A stretch of DNA of 64,000 bases. Origin: Archangium lansingense (lineage in GTDB: Bacteria; Myxococcota; Myxococcia; Myxococcales; Myxococcaceae). The stretch covers positions 9,718,501 through 9,782,500 of the forward strand of contig NZ_JAPNKA010000001.1 of the NCBI RefSeq assembly GCF_026626635.1, given 5' to 3'. Below the pieces are notes generated by a model. The model saw only the letters and a program-made list of their open reading frames with translations, did not search any database and had not been told where the DNA came from. Positions 9,764-18,957 of this stretch are shown piece by piece. How positions within the stretch are numbered: the stretch's first letter is position 1; every line of letters starts with the position of its first letter. The position numbers and the translations under genes were made by a program.

Positions 9764-9803
9764 AGCTGGGCCCCGGGTTCCCACCGGAGCACCAGACTCG
9801 GAC

Positions 9804-10625
9804 CTACTTCACGCCGCCCTGGGCCGTGTTGGCGACCTCCGAGGAGAACTCGAAGGAAGCAGTCGCGGTCCCGCCCTCCGTAACAGTCACCTCGGCCGTC
9901 CGCGTACCCAGCGTCTCGTGCCAGGCCTCGAGGGTATAGGTGCCCGCGGGCAGGTGCTCGATGGAGAAGGAGCCATCCGCGCCGGAGGTGGCGAAGTACG
10001 GATTCGGGTTCACCACCACCCAGGCAGCCATCCACGGGTGGATGTCGCACTTGAAGCGGATGACCTCGGCCTCGGCGGGCAGGTTGCGAGGCACTGCCTT
10101 GGCGTTGGGAGGCTGAGCCACGTTGAAGACGGTCTTCGAGCCAGTGAGCGCACGCGCGTTGTGCAGCGTGCCGTCGCTGTTCTTGATGAAGACTTGCTGA
10201 CCAGCAGTCACGCCCTGCACGCGCGGGGTATAGGTGCACTTCTGCTGGTCAATGAGCGCAGGCTGCGCAGGGCGAGAGCGGGGCACCAGGCCACGCACAC
10301 GCACGAGGACGTTGGCCAGCTTGCCCTCCGTCACCAGGACGGACTGGTCCTTCAGCGCCATGCCGTCGCAGGCGGGATCATCGCTCGGCTTGACGGCGGC
10401 CGGAGCAGGCGGAGTGCCCTTGAAGGTGACAGTGCCCTGGACGGTGCCACCACCGGTGACGGGCTGAGCGGGCTCGGCGGCGGGAGCCTCGGGCTTGGGC
10501 GCAGGAGCGGGGGCCTGGGCCACGGGTCCACGGGCGGCGGGAGGAGACTCCTCCTTCTGGCAGGCCGGCAGGGCGGCGAGCCCCACCACACCGAGCACCG
10601 CGACGCCCAGCGTACGCAGCTTCAT
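9804..10625 (-). CDS. Lipoprotein with cupredoxin-like and carboxypeptidase-regulatory-like domains
   Basis: 273 residues. Lipobox LAALPACQ near residue 18-23, then a Pro/Ala/Glu-rich linker to about 60. The middle domain has NSDGTLHNARA and IRFKCDIHPWMAAWVVV, the spacing of His...Cys...His...Met seen in plastocyanin-type copper sites. The C-terminal part (GSFSIEHLPAGTYTLEAWHETLG) is a carboxypeptidase-regulatory-like (transthyretin-like) beta-sandwich. It is likely a membrane-anchored periplasmic or outer-membrane protein, possibly copper-binding. The ABC exporter and heme O synthase lie upstream on the same strand, 117 nt away, which fits a respiratory or copper context. Confidence 0.82.
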   Translation of the reverse strand: MKLRTLGVAVLGVVGLAALPACQKEESPPAARGPVAQAPAPAPKPEAPAAEPAQPVTGGGTVQGTVTFKGTPPAPAAVKPSDDPACDGMALKDQSVLVTEGKLANVLVRVRGLVPRSRPAQPALIDQQKCTYTPRVQGVTAGQQVFIKNSDGTLHNARALTGSKTVFNVAQPPNAKAVPRNLPAEAEVIRFKCDIHPWMAAWVVVNPNPYFATSGADGSFSIEHLPAGTYTLEAWHETLGTRTAEVTVTEGGTATASFEFSSEVANTAQGGVK

Positions 10626-10742
10626 GTGAACACTCCCTCGTGTCGCCAGCGCGTATCGGGTCGTGCACCGGCGGCCAGATGTAAAGGGTCCCTCGTAACA
10701 GAAGAGCGGACCCGGAATCCAACGGAAGAACAGCTATTCCCG

Positions 10743-11651
10743 CTATTCACGCCGACTGACGCTGAGCGCGGCGAGCCCCAGAAAAACGGTGGCGAAGGCG
10801 AACAGCACCGGCACCTCGAGGCCCGCGCCGGAGGAGGAGGTGCCCACCGCGAGCGAGGCCTCAGCGCCGTACAACGCGCGCCGCACGCCCTCCACGGAGA
10901 AGCGCATGGGGTTGAGACGCATGACCCAGGCCAGCAAAGGCCCGGCGCCCTTGAGGGGGAACATCGCACCGGAGAGCACCCACATGGGCAGCAGGACGAT
11001 GCTCATCACCGCGTGGTAGCCGGCAGTGGAGCGCACCCACCAGGCCAGGGCGATGCCCATACCGGTGAGGCCCAGTGCGGAGAGCACCATCACCGTCACC
11101 AGCAGCGGCACATCCAGGGAAGCGACCGTCACCCCAGCCAGCGGGGCGAAGAGGAGGAAGAGCGAGGCCTGCAGCAGCGCGATGGCCGACGAGCCCAGTG
11201 CCTTGCCCAGCACCACCGACAGGCGAGAGCCGGGCCCAGCCAGCACTGACTGGAGGAAGCCCTCGCGCCGGTCCTCGATGACGGAGATGGTGGCGAAGAT
11301 GGCGCTGAAGAGCACCACCATGGTGACGACACCCGGGTAGGAGAAGCGCTGGTAGTCCAGACCCTGAGCCCCCTCCACACGGAAGGAGCCGGCGAAGCCC
11401 GCGCCGATGACGAACCAGAAGAGGATGGGCTGGGCGAGCGCGCCCACAATCCGGCTGGGCTGACGGAAGAAGCGCACCACGTCGCGCATCAGCAGCACAC
11501 GCACGGTGGCCCACTGCAGCGCGAGCGCCCCTGGAGCCCGCTCCTCCGTGGAGGAACGAGCAGCAGAGGACAGGGGCTCCACCCGGGTCGGCTCAGCTTC
11601 CGGCTCGCCGAGGACGTCGGGAGCGGGAACGGTGGTAGCGGGGGCGTTCAT
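10743..11651 (-). CDS. ABC-2 type transporter permease
   Basis: 302 residues: a soluble N-terminal region followed by six hydrophobic segments of the ABC-2 membrane family, with RFFRQPSRIVGALAQPILFWFVIGAGFAGSF at the first helix, then EDRREGFLQSVLAGPGSRLSVVLGKALG and AMFPLKGAGPLLAWVMRLNP. Its ATG overlaps the ATPase stop by 4 nt, so the two subunits are translationally coupled. The substrate is unknown; the gene order heme O synthase-ATPase-permease suggests a link to cytochrome oxidase or heme biogenesis. Confidence 0.92.
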   Translation of the reverse strand: MNAPATTVPAPDVLGEPEAEPTRVEPLSSAARSSTEERAPGALALQWATVRVLLMRDVVRFFRQPSRIVGALAQPILFWFVIGAGFAGSFRVEGAQGLDYQRFSYPGVVTMVVLFSAIFATISVIEDRREGFLQSVLAGPGSRLSVVLGKALGSSAIALLQASLFLLFAPLAGVTVASLDVPLLVTVMVLSALGLTGMGIALAWWVRSTAGYHAVMSIVLLPMWVLSGAMFPLKGAGPLLAWVMRLNPMRFSVEGVRRALYGAEASLAVGTSSSGAGLEVPVLFAFATVFLGLAALSVSRRE

Positions 11652-12655
11652 CGACGTCGACTCCTACGAGCGGGCTCGGCGGTGGGCTGGTCGGCCCCGA
11701 GCACGCGGCCGGTGAGTTGGAGGAACACGTCCGCGAGCGTGGGACGGCGCAGGGACACCGAGGCGAGCCGGCCGGCCGGGAAGGCCTCCACCAGCCGGGG
11801 CACCAGCGCATGCCCCTGCTCCACCTCTACCTGCACCCGCCCCTCCACTACGCGAGCCTCCAGACCCAGCCGCTGGCGCAGCTCAGCCGCCAGGGACTCA
11901 GGCTCTCGGGCTTCCAGGGTGAGGATGTCGCCCCCCACCCGCGAGGCCAGCGCCGCCGGGGTGTCGGTGGCCACCAGCCGGCCCGCGTCCAGCACTGCGA
12001 GCCGGTCGCACATCTCCGCCTCGTCGGCGCGGTGCGTGGTGAGCAGCACGGTAAGGCCCTCGGCGTCGCGCAAGGCACGCAGGTGGGACCAGAAAGTACG
12101 GAAGGACGCCTCGTCGAGCCCCTGGGTGGGCTCGTCCATGAGGACGATGCGCGGCTGGTGCACCAGGGCGCGTGCCAGCTCCAGGCGTCGGCGCATGCCA
12201 CCGGACCAGGTGGAGACACGCTCGTCGCCGCGGTCCTGCAGACCAATGAGGCGGAGCATCTGCTCCACGCGCTCCTGGGCCCTCGTGCCCGTCAGCCCGT
12301 ACAGCCGGGCACCGAGCAGCAGGTTCTCCCGCGCGCTCATCAGGTCATCCAGGCTGCTGCGCTGGAAGATGATGCCCATGCGCTGGCGCAGGGCGGGGTC
12401 GTGGAGCGACAGGGGCCGCCCCTCGAACAGCACGCGCCCGGCATCCAGAGCGAGCAGGCCGGCGAGAAGCTGGAAGGTGGTGGACTTGCCCGCCCCATTG
12501 GGGCCGAGCAGACCGACGATTTCGCCCGCCCCCACCGCGAGGCTGAGCCCATCGAGCGCCACCCGCGACTTGAAGCGGCGAGTGAGCCCGTCGAGCTGAA
12601 GAAGCGGCGCCACGGGGCGCGTGGTGGGAGAGAGGGCCGGGAGGGCCGGGGTCAT
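11648..12655 (-). CDS. ABC transporter ATP-binding protein
   Basis: 335 residues. Walker A GPNGAGKST near residue 53, Q-loop IIFQRSS, signature WSGGMRRRLELARAL (Trp for the usual Leu), Walker B RIVLMDEPTQGLD and H-loop LLTTHRADEAEMCD. A C-terminal ~90-residue domain follows, as in DrrA/CcmA-type drug and lipid exporter ATPases. It energises the permease encoded immediately downstream. The start lies 7 nt after the heme O synthase stop, so the three genes probably form one transcript. Confidence 0.95.
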   Translation of the reverse strand: MTPALPALSPTTRPVAPLLQLDGLTRRFKSRVALDGLSLAVGAGEIVGLLGPNGAGKSTTFQLLAGLLALDAGRVLFEGRPLSLHDPALRQRMGIIFQRSSLDDLMSARENLLLGARLYGLTGTRAQERVEQMLRLIGLQDRGDERVSTWSGGMRRRLELARALVHQPRIVLMDEPTQGLDEASFRTFWSHLRALRDAEGLTVLLTTHRADEAEMCDRLAVLDAGRLVATDTPAALASRVGGDILTLEAREPESLAAELRQRLGLEARVVEGRVQVEVEQGHALVPRLVEAFPAGRLASVSLRRPTLADVFLQLTGRVLGADQPTAEPARRSRRR

Positions 12656-12662
12656 CCTCGAA

Positions 12663-13547
12663 TCAACCGTGTCCCCCGCTGTCGAGCATCAGCGCGGCGA
12701 AGAGGCCGGCCAGGTACAGCAGGCTGAACAGGAACGTCTGACGAGCCCAGGCCCTTCCCAACTGCCGGAAGTGCCCCATGGCCCCCAGCCCCAGGAAGGA
12801 GAGGCCCAGCACCACCGCGGCCGCCAGGTACCACCCTCCGGCGATGCGCAGCTGGAAGGGCAGCAGCGTCATGGGCACCAGGGCCACCAGGTAGAGGACA
12901 ATCTGCAACCGGCTGGAGTCATCCCCGCGCTCCAGGGGCACGGTCTTGAGGCCGGCCGCCGCGTACTCGTCCTTGCGGAACAGGCCGATCGCGATGGTGT
13001 GCGGAATCTGCCACAGGAAGAGGATGGCGAAGAGGACGTAGCCGCCCGCGTCGATCTGCCCGGTGACGGACGTCCAGCCCATGAGCGGAGGCAGCGCGCC
13101 GGGCACCGCGCCCACCAGCATGGCGGCGGCGGTGCGCGCCTTGAGCGGCGTGTACGCGAGCACGTAGCTGAGCAGCGCCACCAGGCCCAGCCCCGCGGTG
13201 AGCAGGTTGGCGCCCAGGGCGAGCGCCGGCAGGGAGATGCCCGCCAGCAGCAGCCCGAAGGCCAGCGCCACTCCCGGCTCCATGCGCCCCGCGGGCAGCG
13301 GGCGGTTGCGGGTGCGCGCCATGAAGCGATCGCTGTGGCGCTCCCAGTAGCAGTTGAGCGCGTTGGCGGCGCCCACCGTGCCCGAGGTGGCCAGCAGCGT
13401 CACCAGGATGCGCGGCACCGTCAGCTCGCCGGGAGCGAGCCACATGCCTCCCGCGGTGGTGGCGATGACCAACCCGGACAGCCTCGGCTTGGTGAGGGAC
13501 AGCAGATCCGAAGCGAAGCTCGACACACTCAAGGCACGCGCGCTCAC
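12663..13547 (-). CDS. ctaB: Heme O synthase (protoheme IX farnesyltransferase)
   Basis: 294 residues with eight to nine membrane helices of the UbiA prenyltransferase family. KPRLSGLVIATTAGGMW is at the N-terminus. The first prenyl-diphosphate site is ANALNCYWERHSDRFMARTR followed by NRPLPAGRM, where the usual acidic cluster has Glu for the first Asp. The second conserved loop is YTPLKARTAAAMLVGAVPGALPPLMGW. The enzyme adds a farnesyl group to heme b to make heme O for cytochrome oxidases. It heads a minus-strand run with an ABC-2 exporter. Confidence 0.9.
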   Translation of the reverse strand: MSARALSVSSFASDLLSLTKPRLSGLVIATTAGGMWLAPGELTVPRILVTLLATSGTVGAANALNCYWERHSDRFMARTRNRPLPAGRMEPGVALAFGLLLAGISLPALALGANLLTAGLGLVALLSYVLAYTPLKARTAAAMLVGAVPGALPPLMGWTSVTGQIDAGGYVLFAILFLWQIPHTIAIGLFRKDEYAAAGLKTVPLERGDDSSRLQIVLYLVALVPMTLLPFQLRIAGGWYLAAAVVLGLSFLGLGAMGHFRQLGRAWARQTFLFSLLYLAGLFAALMLDSGGHG

Positions 13548-13664
13548 AGCTGACTCCCCAAGGCGCGGCAGGCTTGCTGCTGACGCGGTTGGAGGCGGAG
13601 ACGACTCCGCCCGGGGTGGAAAACGCCCCTCCCCTTACACAGAGGGGAGTCCCACTTCAAGCAA

Positions 13665-13698
13665 ACGGGCGCGGGATTTTCGCCATCCCCGCGCCCGT
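13665..13698 (-). terminator. Terminator downstream of the TPR gene
   Basis: Perfect 11-bp stem: ACGGGCGCGGG (13665-13675) pairs with CCCGCGCCCGT (13688-13698), loop 12 nt. In the minus direction it is followed by TTTGCTTG. It lies about 40 nt after the stop of the TPR gene. Confidence 0.75.
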
Positions 13699-13735
13699 CG
13701 ATATCAGTGCCGCTTGTCGGAAGCGGCAGTCCGGC

Positions 13736-16087
13736 TCACAGCGCGTTGGCCTGCGCCACGAACTCGCCCTTGGGCTCGCGCTTGACGTACTCCTGCGCCA
13801 GCGCCTTGGCCTTCGCGGCCTGCTTCGGGTCCTTCTTGAGGAACGCCGCGTAGTAGTAATAGGCCGGGGCGTAGTTCTCGTCCGCGTTGAGGGCCTTCTG
13901 GTACGTCTCGTCGGCCTTGACGGGGTCGTTCTTGCCCTCGAAGACGCGCGCCAGCTCGAGCAGCGCGGTGGCCGCCCGGTCCGGCTGACCGATGAACTCG
14001 GTGCTCGCCTTCTCCAGCGTCTCCTGCGCCATCGTCCACTCGCCGCGCTCGCGGAAGATGGTGCCCATGGCCAGACGGGCCTCGGGGTTCTTCGCGTTCG
14101 GCTCCTTCACCGAGCGCTTGTACGCGTCGAGCGCCTCGTTGGGCTTGTTCTGCTTGCGGTACGCATTGCCCAGCATGGTGAGCAGCTTGGGGCTGTCACC
14201 CATGGTCTTGATGGCGGTCACCAGGGCCTCGGAGGCCTCCTTCTCGCCGCCCTGCTTGCCCATGAGGGCCTTGGACAGCTCCACGTAGAACTGGGCGCGC
14301 GTGGCGTCGATCTTGATGGCCTTGCGAATCTCCTCGGCGGCCTGGTCGTACTGGTTCTCCGAGAGCAGACGGCGGCCCTTGATGAGCGACAGCTCGGGGC
14401 TCTGCTTGTCCAGCGTGAAGCCCGTCTCCTCGGCCTTGATCATCTCCTGGCGCGCCTTGTCCTTCTCGGCGGGCACCGCGGTGGCCTCGGCGAGCTTGGC
14501 CTGCTCCTCGGGCTTGAGCTTCTCCATGGCCGCGGACACACGGGAGACGAGCAGCGAGCGCGCCAGGTTGGCCGCCGCGAGCTGGCGCGGCGACGGGGGC
14601 GGCTCGGCATCCAGCAGCTTCTTGATCATCACCGCGGCCAGCCCGAAGTTGGGCTCGTCCTGCTCCAGCATCAGCAGGGACTTGCCGAGCAGCGACTCGT
14701 GGTGGTCCTTCTCGTAGCGCAGCGCGAGATCGTAGTTCTTCCAGGCGATGGCGTCCTGGCCGAGCCGGCGGTACACGGCGCCGAGCGCGGCGTAGATGCG
14801 CGGGTCATCCGGAGACAGGCCCTGGGACTTCTCCAGGTTGTCCTTGGCGCGGTCCATGTCACCGGCGTTCATCTGGATGAGGCCGAGCGTGAGGTAGAGC
14901 AGCGAGCTGCGCTTGCCCTCGTCGTCGAACTTCTTGACGTGCCCCTCGAGCTCGGTGAGCGCGTCCTTGCCCTTGCCTCCGTACGTCTTGACGAGGGCCT
15001 CGGCGGCGTACAGATGCGAGCTGATCTCCCCGCTCTTCTTGGCGGAGGCCAGGTGCTCCTCGGCGCGCTTGCGGGCGTCGTCGCCGCCGCCGTGCTCACC
15101 CCAGCGGATGGCATAGGCGTAGGCCAGGTAGCCGTGGGCGGCGGTGGAGTTGTCGTCCACCTCGAGCGCCTTGTCGGCCGCCTCGCAGGCCTTCTTGTAG
15201 GAGGCGAACGAGTCGTGCTTGAGCTGCTCGGTGGCGGCGTCGAGCTGCTTCTTGATCTCCCGCTTGCGCGTCGCGGCCATGCGCCCCTGGACGAAGTAGC
15301 CGCCCAGGATGACGGGCACCAGGAGCACCAGCGCGAGCGTGATGTACTTGGAGATGCCGGAGCCCTTCTTGCGCGACTTGCGAGGCGCGTCGTCGTCATC
15401 GGTGTCGACGTCATCGTCCTCGTCGACGACCACCGGGCGACGGGCCGCGGTGCGCGCGGGCTGCTCGGTGCGGGCCTTGGGACGCGGAGCCTCCTCCTCG
15501 TCATCGGTGGCCACCGGACGCTTGCGGGCAGCAGGAGCCGGAGCGGGCTCAGCAGCCGGCGTGGCAGCCACGGGAGCCGGAGCGGCCACGGGCGCGGCCA
15601 CAGGAGCGGGCGCGGCGGCCACGGGGGCCGGAGCCACCACGGGCGCGGCCACCGGAGCGGGCGGCTGCACCTGATACTGCTGCATCACCGCGAGCGTCTC
15701 GGCGTCGGCGGGATCCAGCGTGTGCGCCTTGAGGAGGTTGGCCTTGCCCTCCGCGGCATCGCCGGTCTTGAACTGAAGCGCACCGGCTGTGCGCAGCGAG
15801 ACCTTGTCGGTGGGCTGAACCTGAAGCGCACCAAGCACCTCTTCCAAGGCCTTCTTGTCCTTGCCCTGCTCCGAGTACACGCGAGCAAGGATGAGGCGAG
15901 GCTCTGCGCGATCGGGGTGGGCCTTCACCCCTTTCTTGCAGACGACCATCGCCTCCATGAAGCGACCGGCGGCCAGATAGGCCTCGGCCAGGGGCTTGTA
16001 AGCGTCAGAGGAAGGGTCGGACGCGAACGCGTGCTCCAGCTTCGCAAGCTCGGCCGGGCTCAACGTCTTCGATGAGGGAGTAGACAT
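13736..16087 (-). CDS. Membrane-anchored TPR-repeat protein
   Basis: 783 residues. An N-terminal cytoplasmic TPR block (about 1-130, for example YKPLAEAYLAAGRFMEAMVVCKKGV) is followed by a long Pro/Ala-rich linker (about 140-190) and an acidic/basic stretch (DEDDDVDTDDDD). One transmembrane helix (ITLALVLLVPVILGGYFV, about 248-266) precedes at least eight further TPRs to the end. Myxobacteria use such scaffold proteins in motility and secretion, but I recognise no specific ortholog. The gene is monocistronic, with a good terminator downstream and a divergent tRNA gene upstream. Confidence 0.88.
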   Translation of the reverse strand: MSTPSSKTLSPAELAKLEHAFASDPSSDAYKPLAEAYLAAGRFMEAMVVCKKGVKAHPDRAEPRLILARVYSEQGKDKKALEEVLGALQVQPTDKVSLRTAGALQFKTGDAAEGKANLLKAHTLDPADAETLAVMQQYQVQPPAPVAAPVVAPAPVAAAPAPVAAPVAAPAPVAATPAAEPAPAPAARKRPVATDDEEEAPRPKARTEQPARTAARRPVVVDEDDDVDTDDDDAPRKSRKKGSGISKYITLALVLLVPVILGGYFVQGRMAATRKREIKKQLDAATEQLKHDSFASYKKACEAADKALEVDDNSTAAHGYLAYAYAIRWGEHGGGDDARKRAEEHLASAKKSGEISSHLYAAEALVKTYGGKGKDALTELEGHVKKFDDEGKRSSLLYLTLGLIQMNAGDMDRAKDNLEKSQGLSPDDPRIYAALGAVYRRLGQDAIAWKNYDLALRYEKDHHESLLGKSLLMLEQDEPNFGLAAVMIKKLLDAEPPPSPRQLAAANLARSLLVSRVSAAMEKLKPEEQAKLAEATAVPAEKDKARQEMIKAEETGFTLDKQSPELSLIKGRRLLSENQYDQAAEEIRKAIKIDATRAQFYVELSKALMGKQGGEKEASEALVTAIKTMGDSPKLLTMLGNAYRKQNKPNEALDAYKRSVKEPNAKNPEARLAMGTIFRERGEWTMAQETLEKASTEFIGQPDRAATALLELARVFEGKNDPVKADETYQKALNADENYAPAYYYYAAFLKKDPKQAAKAKALAQEYVKREPKGEFVAQANAL

Positions 16088-16175
16088 TCCGATGGAGGCG
16101 CCTGAAGGAGGGGGTTCTTATGACACCCCGAGTTGCTGCGCGTCAATCGCGCAAGAAGCCCGGAAGATTCCCGGC

Positions 16176-16204
16176 TTGACACCTGGAATAGGGTCTTGTA
16201 TCTG
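16176..16204 (+). promoter_or_regulatory. Putative sigma-70 promoter for tRNA-Ala
   Basis: A consensus -35 TTGACA (16176-16181), a 17-nt spacer and a weaker -10 TATCTG (16199-16204), about 58 nt before the tRNA. The -35 box is perfect; the -10 box is a partial match. Confidence 0.5.
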
Positions 16205-16262
16205 CCCGTTCGTCTTTCGGCGGCGGGAAAAAAGCCCGGCCGTTGGGGCACATAGTGGTTGC

Positions 16263-16338
<76 letters not shown>

Positions 16339-16348
16339 TGCAACAGAG

Positions 16349-16382
16349 AAGGGCCTCACTGGAAACAGTGAGGCCCTTTTCA
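16349..16382 (+). terminator. Rho-independent terminator of tRNA-Ala
   Basis: AAGGGCCTCACT (16349-16360) pairs with AGTGAGGCCCTT (16367-16378) around a GGAAAC loop, followed by a T-run. It lies just 10 nt after the tRNA. Confidence 0.93.
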
Positions 16383-16433
16383 TTTGGGCTACGAGTGAAT
16401 TGAAAAGCTCCAGGGGTCTGTTATCCGGAGCCG

Positions 16434-17045
16434 ATGACCGACCAGCCTTCGCTCTCGTTCTTCGCTCGCTTCTGGCTCGCGTTCGTGTGCTTCTGGCGGA
16501 TCTGGTTCGACCAGGCGTTCGCCCAGGCCGTACTGCCCGTGCGTGAGGCCGACAAGGCCAGCAAGCTGCCGTCTGGAGTCCCGCCCTCCGAGCTGCCAGC
16601 CGGGCCAACCGAACAAAAGCCTCCGGAAAAAAAGGAGCCGGTTGCCGCGCTGCCCCCCGAGCGGGAGCACGCCCCGGCCCTCCAGATCCTCGCCATGTTG
16701 CAGCGCGAGGGGCGCTTCATCGACTTCCTCCAGGAGGACGTGGCGGCCTTCCCGGACGCGGACGTGGGGGTTGCGGCCCGTATCGTCCACGAGGGGTGCC
16801 GCAAGGTGCTGCGCCAGTACCTCACCCTGGAGCCGGTTCTGCCCCAGTCAGAGGGCGACCGGGTGAACGTGCCCGCGGGCTTCGACGCCCAGCGCACCCG
16901 CCTCACCGGCAACGTGGCCGGCCAGCCTCCTTATACGGGGGTGCTCAAGCACCGCGGGTGGGTCACCACGGCCGTGAAATTCCCGACCACCAGTCCGGCG
17001 ATGGATCCCCGGGTGCTCGCGCCCGCTGAAGTCGAGCTGCCCTGA
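16434..17045 (+). CDS. DUF2760 protein of an Hsp70 operon
   Basis: 203 residues. An N-terminal hydrophobic helix (FFARFWLAFVCFWRIWF, about 9-25) is followed by a Pro/Lys/Glu-rich linker, then a conserved domain from about residue 80 (PALQILAMLQREGRFIDFLQEDVAAFPDADVG, GCRKVLRQYLTLEPVLPQSEGD). This is the DUF2760 family, whose genes typically lie directly before divergent Hsp70 genes, as here (next start 18 nt downstream). It probably anchors or assists those chaperones at the membrane; that role is inferred from gene order only. Confidence 0.88.
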   Translation: MTDQPSLSFFARFWLAFVCFWRIWFDQAFAQAVLPVREADKASKLPSGVPPSELPAGPTEQKPPEKKEPVAALPPEREHAPALQILAMLQREGRFIDFLQEDVAAFPDADVGVAARIVHEGCRKVLRQYLTLEPVLPQSEGDRVNVPAGFDAQRTRLTGNVAGQPPYTGVLKHRGWVTTAVKFPTTSPAMDPRVLAPAEVELP

Positions 17046-17063
17046 CACCAGATTTGAGCCCAT

Positions 17064-18917
<1,854 letters not shown>

Positions 18918-18957
18918 AAGGAGCCCCGCGCGGCCAGGGAGGGCCGCACGCACGCCT

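Noticed and set aside
9730..9784. ATG start at 9784 for the lipase maturation factor gene
   Set aside because: The first ~18 residues would be a translation of the REP element; a GTG right after its purine-rich arm is more likely.
15540..15670. Tandem DNA repeat encoding Pro-Val-Ala units
   Set aside because: It is the low-complexity linker inside the TPR protein; unit length varies and no mobile or regulatory role is indicated.
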